DNA of 64,000 bases, taken from assembly GCF_036607905.1 (NCBI RefSeq), contig NZ_CP144555.1, positions 6,386,001 to 6,450,000 of the forward strand, in the 5' to 3' direction. The notes beneath the pieces were generated by a model. The model saw only the letters and a program-made list of their open reading frames with translations. It searched no databases and was not told where the DNA came from. Below, piece after piece: positions 52,372 to 60,963 of the stretch. Within the stretch, counting starts at the first letter, position 1; every line of letters begins with the position of its first letter. Origin of the DNA: Streptomyces sp. SCSIO 75703. Lineage in GTDB: Bacteria > Actinomycetota > Actinomycetes > Streptomycetales > Streptomycetaceae. The position numbers and the translations under genes are program-made.

Positions 52372-53061
52372 ATGCGTGAACGTGTGGTGGCCGCGTGCGA
52401 CGGCGCTTCGAAGGGAAACCCGGGACCGGCCGGCTGGGCCTGGGTCGTCGCCGACGCCTCCCAGGCTCCGGTCCGCTGGGAGGCGGGGCCGCTCGGCCGG
52501 ACCACCAACAACGTCGCCGAACTCACCGCCCTGGAACGCCTGCTGGAGTCGACCGACCCCGAGGTGCCGCTGGAGGTCCGGATGGACTCCCAGTACGCCA
52601 TGAAGGCCGTCACCACCTGGCTTCCCGGCTGGAAGCGCAACGGCTGGAAGACGGCCGCCGGCAAGCCGGTCGCCAACCAGGAGCTGGTCGTGCGCATCGA
52701 CCGGCTGCTCGACGGCCGCGCGGTCGAGTTCCGCTACGTCCCCGCCCACCAGGTCGACGGCGACCCCCTCAACGACTTCGCCGACCGTGCCGCCAGTCAG
52801 GCGGCCACCGCCCAGGAGGAGGCCGGCAGCGCGCTCGGCTCGCCCGAGCCCCCGGCGGCACCGGACGTGCCCGCCGCGCGCAAGGCCCCGCGCCGCAAGC
52901 CCGCGGGCAAGGGCGACGGCTCCTCCTCACGCACCCTGAAGGCGAAGTTCCCCGGCCGCTGCGTCTGCGGCCGCTCGTACGCGGCCGGCGAGACCATCGC
53001 CAAGAACGACCGGGGCTGGGGCCACCCGGAGTGCCGCACGGTGGCCGCGGCACAGCCGTAG
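52372..53061 (+). CDS. Ribonuclease H (RNase HI fold) with C-terminal zinc-finger-like tail
   Basis: 229 residues. RNase H core (1-135): AACDGASKGNPGPAGWAWVV (first Asp), NNVAELTALERLLE (Glu), EVRMDSQYAMKAVT (second Asp) and HQVDGDPLNDFADRAA (last Asp), all four acidic residues intact. It cuts RNA in RNA-DNA hybrids. A Pro/Lys linker follows, then a tail with CVCG ... WGHPEC that may bind zinc or nucleic acid. ATG 52372 is the likely start, and ATG 52360 is also in frame. This layout resembles the second RNase HI of S. coelicolor. Confidence 0.9.
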   Translation: MRERVVAACDGASKGNPGPAGWAWVVADASQAPVRWEAGPLGRTTNNVAELTALERLLESTDPEVPLEVRMDSQYAMKAVTTWLPGWKRNGWKTAAGKPVANQELVVRIDRLLDGRAVEFRYVPAHQVDGDPLNDFADRAASQAATAQEEAGSALGSPEPPAAPDVPAARKAPRRKPAGKGDGSSSRTLKAKFPGRCVCGRSYAAGETIAKNDRGWGHPECRTVAAAQP

Positions 53062-53089
53062 CCGACGACGGAGCCCGCTCCACCTCCGG

Positions 53090-53112
53090 CCCCGCCCCGC
53101 TGCCGGGCGGGG
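53090..53112 (+). terminator. Stem-loop after RNase H gene
   Basis: An 8-base-pair stem (53090-53097 and 53105-53112) with a 7-base loop, about 30 bases past the stop. Confidence 0.45.
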
Positions 53113-53207
53113 GCGAATCGCGCTGCCCCGGCGCACCGGCGCCCCACCCCTTGACTGCTACTCTGCGGTCCTGCGTCATCAAATGACCGTTTTGAGCGTA
53201 TTCAGGG

Positions 53208-54428
53208 GTGTGTGTGAAGGTCGTCTGCGTCGGCGGCGGGCCCGCCGGCCTGTATCTCTCGATCCTGCTCAAGCTCCAGGACCCGTCCCACGACGTCACC
53301 GTCCTCGAGCGCAACCCGGAGGGCTGCACCTACGGCTGGGGCGTGACCTACTGGCGCGGGCTCCTCGACCGGCTCCACGAACACGACCCGGAGTCCGCCC
53401 GCGCCGTCGAGGAACACTCCGTACGGTGGCGCGACGGCGTCGCCCACGTCCGCGACCTGACCACCCGGCACCGCGGCGACGAGGGCTTCGGCATCGGCCG
53501 CCACCGCCTGCTGGACGTCCTCGCCGCCCGCGCCCGCGCGCTCGGCGTCCGCCTGGAGTTCGGCCACGAGGTCACCGGCGACGACCTGCCCGGCGCCGAC
53601 CTCGTGGTGGCCGCCGACGGGGTGCGCAGCGCGCTGCGCACCCGGTACGCCGGCCACTTCGGCACCGAGATCCGGGCCGGCCGCAACCACTACGCCTGGC
53701 TCGGCACCCCGAAGGTCTTCGACGCCTTCACCTTCGCCTTCGCCGACACCGACCACGGCTGGATCTGGGCCTACGGCTACGGCTACGGACCCGAGGGCAG
53801 CACCTGTGTCGTCGAGTGCGCCCCCGAGACCTGGACCGGCCTCGGACTGGACCGGGCCGACGAGGCCGAGGGCCTGATCCTGCTGGAGAAGCTCTTCGCC
53901 GGCGTCCTGGACGGCCACCCGCTCACCGCACGGCCCACCGCCACCGCCCCGCCCGCCCCCTGGCTCACCTTCCGGACCCTCACCAACCGCACCTGGTCCA
54001 AGGACAACCTCGTCCTGCTCGGCGACGCCGCCCACACCACGCACTACTCCATCGGCGCCGGCACCACCCTCGCCCTGGAGGACGCCATCTCCCTGGCCGG
54101 CGCCCTGCGCGCCGACACCGGCCTGCCGGCCGCCCTCGGCGCCTACGAACGCGAGCGCAAGGCCGCCCTCCTCCCGGTGCAGAGCGCGGCCCGCTACAGC
54201 GCCCGCTGGTACGAGAACCTGCCGCGCTATCTGGGGCTGCCGCCGCACGAGATGTTCGCCCTGCTCGGCCAGCGTCACTCGCCCCTGCTGCCGTACGTCC
54301 CGCCCCGGCTGTACTACCGGCTGGACCGCGCCGCCGGACGGCTGGAGCCCCTGCGGCGGGCCAAGCGCTGGCTGGGCCCCCGGGTGGCGCGTACGGTGCA
54401 GTCCCGCGCCCTGACCCACCGCCGGTAG
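53208..54428 (+). CDS. FAD-dependent monooxygenase (aromatic hydroxylase-like)
   Basis: 406 residues from GTG 53208 (GTG 53214 is also possible). FAD-binding Rossmann motif VVCVGGGPAGLYLSILLK, DG-type motif LVVAADGVRSALR and second FAD site LVLLGDAAHTTHYSIGAGT are in the expected places. The mid-region WGVTYWRGLLDRL resembles enzymes acting on aryl-CoA substrates (salicylyl- or anthraniloyl-CoA hydroxylases). The substrate remains a guess. It is a stand-alone gene followed by a terminator. Confidence 0.85.
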   Translation: MCVKVVCVGGGPAGLYLSILLKLQDPSHDVTVLERNPEGCTYGWGVTYWRGLLDRLHEHDPESARAVEEHSVRWRDGVAHVRDLTTRHRGDEGFGIGRHRLLDVLAARARALGVRLEFGHEVTGDDLPGADLVVAADGVRSALRTRYAGHFGTEIRAGRNHYAWLGTPKVFDAFTFAFADTDHGWIWAYGYGYGPEGSTCVVECAPETWTGLGLDRADEAEGLILLEKLFAGVLDGHPLTARPTATAPPAPWLTFRTLTNRTWSKDNLVLLGDAAHTTHYSIGAGTTLALEDAISLAGALRADTGLPAALGAYERERKAALLPVQSAARYSARWYENLPRYLGLPPHEMFALLGQRHSPLLPYVPPRLYYRLDRAAGRLEPLRRAKRWLGPRVARTVQSRALTHRR

Positions 54429-54463
54429 CCCCTCCCGGCCGCCGAACGGTGTCCCAGCACGTC

Positions 54464-54494
54464 GTCACCCCGCGTCATCCCACCGCGGGGTGAC
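54464..54494 (+). terminator. Stem-loop after monooxygenase gene
   Basis: A perfect 11-base-pair stem (54464-54474 and 54484-54494) with a 9-base loop, 36 bases past the stop and 30 before the next start. Confidence 0.6.
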
Positions 54495-54524
54495 GGGGCC
54501 GTCGGGGATGACAGACTGGCCCGC

Positions 54525-55508
54525 ATGGACGAGCGCACTTTCGACAGGTCGGATCAGCACGCCTCCGTGATCGGCCTCGGCACCTGGCAACTGGGCGCCG
54601 ACTGGGGGGACGTCGACGACAAGCAGGCCCTCGCGGTGCTGGAGGCCGCCGCCGAATCGGGGGTGACCTTCTTCGACACGGCCGACGTCTACGGCGACGG
54701 CCGCAGCGAGCGGACCATCGCCGCCTTCCTGCGGGGCCGGCCCGACCTGCACGTGCTGGTCGCCACCAAGATGGGCCGCCGGGTCGAGCAGGTCCCGCAG
54801 AACTACGTACTGGACAACTTCCGCGAGTGGAACGACCGCTCCCGGCGCAACCTCGGCGTCGACGTCCTCGACCTCGTGCAGCTCCACTGCCCGCCGACCC
54901 CCGTCTACTCCAGCGACGAGGTGTTCGACGCCCTCGACACCCTCGTCGAGGAGGAGCGGATCGCCGCCTACGGCGTCAGCGTCGAGACCTGCGCCGAGGC
55001 ACTGGCCGCCATCGCCCGGCCGAACGTGGCCAGCGTGCAGATCATCCTCAACCCGTTCCGGATGAAGCCGCTGCGCGAGGTCCTGCCGGCGGCCCGGGAG
55101 GCCGGCGTCGGCATCATCGCCCGGGTGCCGCTGGCCTCGGGGCTGCTGAGCGGCAAGTACACCGCGGACACCGTCTTCGCCGCCAACGACCACCGCTCGT
55201 TCAACCGGCACGGCGAGGCGTTCGACCAGGGCGAGACCTTCTCCGGCGTCGACTTCGCCACCGGGGTGGAGGCCGCCGCCGAGTTCGCCGCCCTCGCCCC
55301 CGAGGGCTACACCCCGGCCCAGCTCGCACTGCGCTGGATCGTGCAGCAGCCCGGTGTCACCACCGTGATCCCCGGCGCCCGCTCACCCGAGCAGGCCCGC
55401 GCCAACACGCGGGCCGCCCGGCTGCCGGAGCTGTCCGCGCGGACCCTGGACGCCGTCCGCGACCTCTACGACCGGCGTGTCAGGGAACAGGTCGAGCACC
55501 GCTGGTGA
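54525..55508 (+). CDS. Aldo-keto reductase
   Basis: 327 residues. Catalytic residues: Asp and Tyr in FFDTADVYGDG, Lys in VATKMGRR and His in VQLHCPPT. NADP-binding phrase TTVIPGARSPEQARANTRA is near the end. The start MDERTFDR at 54525 is well placed 30 bases past a terminator. It is more like the general Streptomyces AKR12/13-type enzymes than the YghZ-like one at 44557. The substrate is unknown. Confidence 0.88.
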   Translation: MDERTFDRSDQHASVIGLGTWQLGADWGDVDDKQALAVLEAAAESGVTFFDTADVYGDGRSERTIAAFLRGRPDLHVLVATKMGRRVEQVPQNYVLDNFREWNDRSRRNLGVDVLDLVQLHCPPTPVYSSDEVFDALDTLVEEERIAAYGVSVETCAEALAAIARPNVASVQIILNPFRMKPLREVLPAAREAGVGIIARVPLASGLLSGKYTADTVFAANDHRSFNRHGEAFDQGETFSGVDFATGVEAAAEFAALAPEGYTPAQLALRWIVQQPGVTTVIPGARSPEQARANTRAARLPELSARTLDAVRDLYDRRVREQVEHRW

Positions 55509-55535
55509 CCGGCGCCCCGCCCCGGGGCCACCGCC

Positions 55536-55880
55536 TCACGGCACCAGGAGCAACTGCCTCTCCCGCTCCTGGTCGCCGGAGGCGGCACCCTCGTCCCGCG
55601 CGGTGAAGGCGCGGGCCAGCGTCTCGCTCGCCGTGTCGACGGCGTGCGGGGTGCCCTGCACCGTGACGGTCACGGGCGCGGACAGCCGCCCGGCCGCCCG
55701 CGGCCCGGGCGACTCGCGCCCCGCCGCCCCCGCGGCGAAGGTGGCGGTGCGCACCGTGGCGCCGTCGTCCGCGGGCGGGCCGTCCGCCGCCCCGAAGGCG
55801 GCCTCCAGGGCGCGGACGACCGCCCGCGCGTCGTCGACGCCGCCCCCGCTGAGGGTGACGGTGAGCTGAGTGCCGGTCAT
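55536..55880 (-). CDS. Small conserved hypothetical protein
   Basis: 114 residues from ATG 55880. No recognised family, signal peptide or membrane segment. Predicted beta strands (TQLTVTLSGGG and APVTVTVQGTP) alternate with helices (DDARAVVRALEAAFG and DTASETLARAFTAR), which suggests a small alpha/beta fold. It converges on the aldo-keto reductase gene with 27 bases between them. Confidence 0.55.
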   Translation of the reverse strand: MTGTQLTVTLSGGGVDDARAVVRALEAAFGAADGPPADDGATVRTATFAAGAAGRESPGPRAAGRLSAPVTVTVQGTPHAVDTASETLARAFTARDEGAASGDQERERQLLLVP

Positions 55881-55971
55881 CCCGCTCCAACCTCCTACGG
55901 CCGCTGCCTGGTCCCGCCCCGTGTAACCCCCGCCCACGGGGCCCAAACCATGACGGCCCCGCGCCGGGCCG

Positions 55972-56397
55972 TCAGCCCTCGGCCATGACCTGGGCGAGGA
56001 AGTCGTCGAGGCGGACCTCCTCCTCCCCGGGACGTACCACCGCGTGCGTCTCCCGCAGGAACGCGGCGAGGGGCGCCGCCCAGACGTACACCACGGCCCG
56101 GTGCCGTTCCCCGCCGGGACGGGTGTCGCCGAGGAACTCCAGGCACAGTTCCTCCCACAGCCCCCGCGACTGCGGCCGCATCCGCACGTCACCGACGCCG
56201 ACCGGCCGCAACAGCGCCTCGGCGACCATCTCCCGGTCCAGCGTCCACCGCGCGAGCACCCGGCCGTGGTGGGCGAAGACCACGGTCAGCGCGAACGGGT
56301 CGGCGGCGTCGTAGCCCAGGTGGGCGAGGACCGGGAAACGTTCACTGTCGCCCGCCTGGAGCTGCACGACCAGGGTGGTGCGCACGGGGGAGTTCAC
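55972..56397 (-). CDS. SsgA-like sporulation / cell-division protein (SALP)
   Basis: 141 residues from GTG 56397 (MNSPVRTTLVVQL) with GGAGG nine bases upstream. The SALP pattern is clear: LAHLGYDAADPFALTVVF, WTLDREMVAEALLRPVGVGDVRMRP, and a C-terminal VRLDDFLAQVM. SALPs occur only in morphologically complex actinomycetes and control septum placement and wall growth. By gene order it may be the SsgC ortholog, which is inference. The frame continues 25 codons upstream without support. Confidence 0.88.
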   Translation of the reverse strand: MNSPVRTTLVVQLQAGDSERFPVLAHLGYDAADPFALTVVFAHHGRVLARWTLDREMVAEALLRPVGVGDVRMRPQSRGLWEELCLEFLGDTRPGGERHRAVVYVWAAPLAAFLRETHAVVRPGEEEVRLDDFLAQVMAEG

Positions 56398-56505
56398 GAG
56401 GGGAGACCTCCGGGGAACGGGTGCGGTCGGACACACGGCGGCTGGTACCCCGTCCGACCGCCCGATGCTCACGCAACCGGGTGATTCCCCCCGGCACGGG
56501 CGGTG

Positions 56506-57486
56506 TCAGGAGCCCTCGCCCAGCGCGGCGCGCACCGCGGGCAGCAGGGTCGTGCGCGACCAGTCCAGGAAGGCCGGCTGCGACTCCCCGCCGATCTGCA
56601 CCAGCGCGATCTCGGTGAACCCGGCCTCCGCGTACGGGCGCACGGCCTCCACGAAGGCGGCGGGGTCGTCTCCGCAGGGGATCGACGCGGCCACGTCCTC
56701 GGGCGTGACGAACCGGGTCGCCGCCGCGAACGCGTCCGGGTGCGGAAGCTCCGCGTTGACCTTCCAGCCGCTGCCGAACCAGCGGAACTGGTCGTGCGCG
56801 CGGGCGATCGCCGCCTCCCGGTCCGGGTCGTAGCAGACGGGGAGCTGGCCGACGCGCGGCTTGCCGGTGCCGCCGTGCCGGTCGAAGGCGGCGAGGAGGT
56901 CCGGCCGGGGCTCGGTCGCGATGACCAGGTCGGCGAGTTCGCCGGCCAGCGCGCAGGACTGCTCGCCGGAGACGGCGACACCGATCGGCGGCGGGGTGTC
57001 CGGCAGGTCCCAGAGCCGGGCCGACTCCACGTCGAAGTGCTCGCCGCGGTGGTTGACGTGGCCGCCCTCGAAGAGCGCGCGGATGATCCGCACGGCCTCG
57101 CGCAGCATCTCGTGCCGCACGTCGACGGAGGGCCAGCCGCCGCCGACCACGTGTTCGTTGAGGTTCTCGCCCGCGCCCAGGCCCAGCCGGAAGCGGCCCC
57201 GGGACAGCAACTGGAGGGTCGCCGCCTTCTGCGCGACCACCGCCGGGTGGTAGCGGAACGTCGGGCACGTCACGTAGGTCATCAGCGGGATGCGCGACGT
57301 GGCCTGGGCGGCGGCGCCCAGCACGCTCCAGGCGTAGGGCGCGTGCCCCTGCGAGCGCAGCCAGGGGAAGTAGTGGTCCGAGGTGACCGAGAAGTCGAAT
57401 CCGGCCTCCTCGGCCCCCACCACCTGGTCCACGAGTTCCCGGGGACCGGCGTGCTCGGTCATCATCGTGTATCCGATTCGCACCAT
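56506..57486 (-). CDS. F420-dependent LLM-class oxidoreductase
   Basis: 326 residues from ATG 57486 (MVRIGYTMMTEHAG). The luciferase-like (beta/alpha)8 fold is shown by AGFDFSVTSDHYFPW, the LPLMTYVTCPTFRYHPA-like strand, GRFRLGLGAGENLNEHV and GIAVSGEQ-like loops. The subgroup (with VTSDHYFPWLRSQGHAPYAW near the start) is commonly assigned to F420-linked enzymes of actinobacteria (TIGR03557 type). The substrate is unknown. The gene stands between the SALP and dehydratase genes, all leftward. Confidence 0.85.
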   Translation of the reverse strand: MVRIGYTMMTEHAGPRELVDQVVGAEEAGFDFSVTSDHYFPWLRSQGHAPYAWSVLGAAAQATSRIPLMTYVTCPTFRYHPAVVAQKAATLQLLSRGRFRLGLGAGENLNEHVVGGGWPSVDVRHEMLREAVRIIRALFEGGHVNHRGEHFDVESARLWDLPDTPPPIGVAVSGEQSCALAGELADLVIATEPRPDLLAAFDRHGGTGKPRVGQLPVCYDPDREAAIARAHDQFRWFGSGWKVNAELPHPDAFAAATRFVTPEDVAASIPCGDDPAAFVEAVRPYAEAGFTEIALVQIGGESQPAFLDWSRTTLLPAVRAALGEGS

Positions 57487-57578
57487 GCACCGCCGAGTCC
57501 CCGCCCCGGCCGCCCGGAAACGACGGCCGCCCGCAGGCGCGGACGCGGCGGTGCCGGGTCCGGCCCGGCCGCCCGGCG

Positions 57579-58538
57579 TCAGCGCAGGCCGAAGCGGTCC
57601 GTCCAGGCGGCCACGTCGGCGACCTGCGCATTGCCCCCGCACACCACCAGCCCGATCCGGGCGCCCTCCCCGACCCGCTCGGCCACGCGCCGCGCCGCGG
57701 GCAGCAGGCACCCGGCGGCCGGCTCGGTCCACAGCTTGGCGTGCTCCGCGAACTCCAGCGATCCCGCGACCGCCTCCCGGTCCGGCACCACCAGCACCTC
57801 CGTGACCAGCTCCGACACCATCCCGTACGTCAGCCGCGACACGGCCGGCGCGCTGAGCGTGGTGACGATCGACGACAGCTCCACCGGCGTCGGACCGCCC
57901 GCCGCCAGCGCCCGGGACATCGACTCGGCGCCCTCGGTCTCCACCCCCCAGATCCGCACCCCGGGCCGCCGGGCGCGCAGCGCCGCCGCCACCCCGGCGA
58001 TCAGGCCGCCGCCCCCGATGCTGACCAGGACGTCGGTCAGCTCGCCGGCGTCCTCGGCGAACTCCAGCCCCACGGTGCCCTGCCCGGCGATCACCACCGG
58101 GTCGTCGAAGGGGTGGACCAGGGTCAGCCCCTCCTCCCGCAACCGGTCCACCAGCGCGAACGCGCCGTCCATGCCGTCGGTCAGGCGCACCGCGGCCCCC
58201 GCCTCCTCGGCGATGCCGACGGAACGGGCCGGCGCCGAGCGGGGCATGACCACGGTGGCCTTCACGTCCAGCGCCGCGGCCATGACGGCCACGGCGATGC
58301 CGTGGTTGCCGCCGCTGACCGCCACGACCCCGGCGGCCCGCTCGGCCTCCGTGAGCGTCAGCAGCTTCGCGACCGCCCCGCGCGCCTTGAACGACCCGGT
58401 GCGCTGGAGCAGTTCCAGCTTGGCGGTGACGGGGACCCCGAGCAGCGCGGACAGGCCCGGGCTCGGCACGGTCGGGGTGCGTAGAACATGTCCGGCGATC
58501 CGCTCCGCCGCGGCTTCGATCCCGGTGATCCCGATCAA
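57579..58538 (-). CDS. PLP-dependent serine/threonine dehydratase-like enzyme
   Basis: 319 residues of fold-type II PLP enzyme. Schiff-base Lys51 lies in RTGSFKARGA, phosphate loop is SIGGGGLIAG, and Asn site is SGGNHG. The start is TTG 58538 (MIGITGIEAA) with AGGAAG six bases upstream. There is no C-terminal ACT domain, so it is a catabolic, not an Ile-regulated biosynthetic, form. The reaction is probably Thr to 2-oxobutyrate or Ser to pyruvate. D-Ser or hydroxyaspartate activity is possible. Confidence 0.85.
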   Translation of the reverse strand: MIGITGIEAAAERIAGHVLRTPTVPSPGLSALLGVPVTAKLELLQRTGSFKARGAVAKLLTLTEAERAAGVVAVSGGNHGIAVAVMAAALDVKATVVMPRSAPARSVGIAEEAGAAVRLTDGMDGAFALVDRLREEGLTLVHPFDDPVVIAGQGTVGLEFAEDAGELTDVLVSIGGGGLIAGVAAALRARRPGVRIWGVETEGAESMSRALAAGGPTPVELSSIVTTLSAPAVSRLTYGMVSELVTEVLVVPDREAVAGSLEFAEHAKLWTEPAAGCLLPAARRVAERVGEGARIGLVVCGGNAQVADVAAWTDRFGLR

Positions 58539-58645
58539 GGCAGTCTTCCTTCCGGCACGGGCGGTGTTCCGCGCCCCGGGGCAGCCTTTCGCGCGGCACC
58601 GCCCCAGGTCAACAGCGGATCCGGGGCCGGGCGCCGCGCGTGGAC

Positions 58646-59323
58646 TCAGTGCTGCTGCGGCTTCTGTGGCGTCGCCTCGCTCGGCCGCACGACGACGAAG
58701 CCCTCGCCCTGCAGGACGAGCTGCACGACCTCCCCGGAACCGCCGCGCAGCATCGAGCCGACGGACTGCGAACGGTGCAGGGACGTCGCGAGCCCCGCCG
58801 ACCAGCCCACCACCGCGTCGGTGTCGACGTAGACCGGGTACTGGTGGGACACCGGGATCACCAGCGGGTCGCCCTCGCAGACCAGGCCGAGCTTGCCGTG
58901 CCCGGTGAAGACGCTGTTGAACAGCCCGCCGCCGACGATCCCCACGCCCTTGACGGTGGAGATGCGGTACGACAGCGACGGGTCGAAGCACAGCACGTTG
59001 CGGCCGTTGACGGTGAACTCGTCGCCCGGCTCCAGCTCCACGATGAAGCAGTTGTGCGCCTCGTGCGCGAACCACGCCTCGCCCTGGCCGCGCACCGTCA
59101 TCAGCGGCAGCCCCTCCCCGGTGACCGCCCGCTTGAGCATGCCGCCCACGCCCTGGCCCTTGCGCTCGAACTGGAGGCCCCCGCGGTAGGCGATCATCGC
59201 GCCCTGGCGGGCGAGCATCTCGCCGTTCACGACGTACCGCACGCACTTGGGGTTCTCGACGGTCATGCCCGGCGCGGTGGCCGGATGGACCATGTGCCGG
59301 CTGGAAAACAGGTCACCCTTCAT
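58646..59323 (-). CDS. AIM24-family protein
   Basis: 225 residues from ATG 59323 (MKGDLFSSRHMV). AIM24/TraA-like beta-rich fold: VNGEMLARQGAMIAYRG, GEGLPLMTVRGQGEAWFAH, VGIVGGGLFNSVFTG and LVLQGEGFVVVRP. Bacterial members are cytosolic and often lie in stress or TerD-type neighbourhoods. Their biochemistry is unknown. The gene is next to the TerD-CAP fusion, 96 bases away, same strand. Confidence 0.85.
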   Translation of the reverse strand: MKGDLFSSRHMVHPATAPGMTVENPKCVRYVVNGEMLARQGAMIAYRGGLQFERKGQGVGGMLKRAVTGEGLPLMTVRGQGEAWFAHEAHNCFIVELEPGDEFTVNGRNVLCFDPSLSYRISTVKGVGIVGGGLFNSVFTGHGKLGLVCEGDPLVIPVSHQYPVYVDTDAVVGWSAGLATSLHRSQSVGSMLRGGSGEVVQLVLQGEGFVVVRPSEATPQKPQQH

Positions 59324-59419
59324 GCGGGCATCCTGACCTGGATGGTCCGGTTCTGCCAAGATCCGTGCCCATTTTCGAGCGGCTGCTTCCGTTCTCGTGC
59401 CGAGTGGGGCGTGGCGCGG

Positions 59420-60757
59420 TCAGCCGCCGAAGAGCTGGGTCCAGTACGTGGCGGCCCGCCCGCCGCCGGCCAGACCGGCGCCGATGTGGGTGAAGTCGCC
59501 GCTCAGGATGTTGGCGCGGTGCCCGGGGCTGTTCATCCACCCTTCCACGACGGCGGAGGCGGTGCGCTGCCCGCAGGCGATGTTCTCGCCGACGGCGCGG
59601 TGCGCGGCGCCCGCGGCGGCGGCGCGGTCCCGGGGCCCGTCCCCGTCCGGACCGGTGTGGGAGTAGAAGTCGCGTTCGGCCATGGCCGTGCTGTGTGCCC
59701 GCGCGGCGGCCGTGAGCCGGGGATCGGGGGCGAGCGGGCGCAGTCCGGCCGCCGACCGCTCCCGGTTGGTGAGCGCGACGACCTCGGCCGTGGCGCGGTC
59801 CAGCCCGTCCGGCGTCAGCGGCACCGCCCACAGCACCGTCCAGTAGGTGCCGCCCGAGGGCCCGATGGCGCGGGCCCACCCGGCGTGGGTGAAGGCGGGC
59901 TCGCCCAGGGTGCGGCGGGCGCCCTCGCTCTCCCGGCAGGAGCCGACGAACTCGGCGGCGGTGCGCGGGCCGAGGACCAGGTGCTCGCCGACCGTGAGGT
60001 ACGCGTACCCGGCGGCGACGACGCGCTGGTGGACCGAGACGCCGTCGCGGCTCTCGACGGCGAGCGCGTCCGCCCCGGCCATCGCCTCCACGTGCGCCCG
60101 CGCCGCCGAGGCCAGCCGGGCGTCGGGCGTGACGGGCGGCGAACCGGCCGCGGCCCGAGCCGCGTTGACGAGGGGGAGGAAACCGTCGGGGTCCGCGTCG
60201 ACGACCGTGGCGGTGGCCGTGACGGTGGGGGTGGGCCCGGCCGGGGCCGGCGGCGGGGCGCCGGCGGCGGGCTCCGCGTCGTCGCCGACGTCGACGCCGA
60301 AGTCCCGGGCGAGCCCGGCGAGTCCGTCGGCGTACCCCTGGCCGAGCGCGCGCAGCTTCCACCGGTCGCCGCGCCGGTAGAACTCCGCGAGCAGCAGCAC
60401 CGTCTCCGCACCCGCGTCCGGCGGCGTGAACCGGGCCACCCGCGCTCCGCCGGGGCCGCTCACGCGCAGGGCGGGGGAGGGGAGGGCCGCGAGCGGGGTG
60501 CCGGGGTCGGCGGAGGTGACGGCGACGGTGACCCGCGTGGCGCCGGGCCGCAGCCCGGCGGGATCCAGGGTGAGCGTGTCCCCCCGCAGCCGGACACCGG
60601 GCGCGGCCGGCTGGTTGGAGAGGACGAAGTCCTCGTCGCCCGCCACCTTGCCGCCGTCGTCCGTCACGAGCGCCGAGATGTCGAACGCGCCGGGCACCCG
60701 CACCTCCAGGGGCCCGTCCGGCACCGTCAGATTGCCACCGGCTGCCAACTCGCTCAT
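59420..60757 (-). CDS. TerD-domain protein fused to two CAP (SCP/PR1) domains
   Basis: 445 residues from ATG 60757 (MSELAAGGNLTVPDG) with GAGGG upstream. TerD domain (about 1-165): FDISALVTDDGGKVAGDEDFV, and the end WKLRALGQGYADGLAGLARDFG. A Pro/Thr linker follows. CAP-like domain 1 (about 190-320) is divergent, with HQRVVAAGYAYLTVGEH. CAP domain 2 (about 325-445) is canonical: HTGPDGDG, VGENIACGQ, SPGHRANIL and FTHIGAGLA. CAP proteins are normally secreted, but there is no signal peptide here, consistent with a cytosolic TerD partner. Part of the second TerD calcium motif looks lost. Probably stress-linked. Confidence 0.85.
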   Translation of the reverse strand: MSELAAGGNLTVPDGPLEVRVPGAFDISALVTDDGGKVAGDEDFVLSNQPAAPGVRLRGDTLTLDPAGLRPGATRVTVAVTSADPGTPLAALPSPALRVSGPGGARVARFTPPDAGAETVLLLAEFYRRGDRWKLRALGQGYADGLAGLARDFGVDVGDDAEPAAGAPPPAPAGPTPTVTATATVVDADPDGFLPLVNAARAAAGSPPVTPDARLASAARAHVEAMAGADALAVESRDGVSVHQRVVAAGYAYLTVGEHLVLGPRTAAEFVGSCRESEGARRTLGEPAFTHAGWARAIGPSGGTYWTVLWAVPLTPDGLDRATAEVVALTNRERSAAGLRPLAPDPRLTAAARAHSTAMAERDFYSHTGPDGDGPRDRAAAAGAAHRAVGENIACGQRTASAVVEGWMNSPGHRANILSGDFTHIGAGLAGGGRAATYWTQLFGG

Positions 60758-60963
60758 AGTGCCGCCCTCGTTCGTGGTCGTCGTCGCTGCTGCGGTGGGG
60801 CGCCGCGGTGGGGGTGTGCCGTGTGAACGTCCGCCGGCCGGGCCGGGTTCCCGTCCGCGCCGCACCCGTCCGCGGCCGGTGCGGGCTCCCGGTGCGCGGC
60901 GGGGCGGCGCGGGTGGTGAAGACTGGCCCCGATGGACATGATGCGACGACAGGGAGGGAACCG

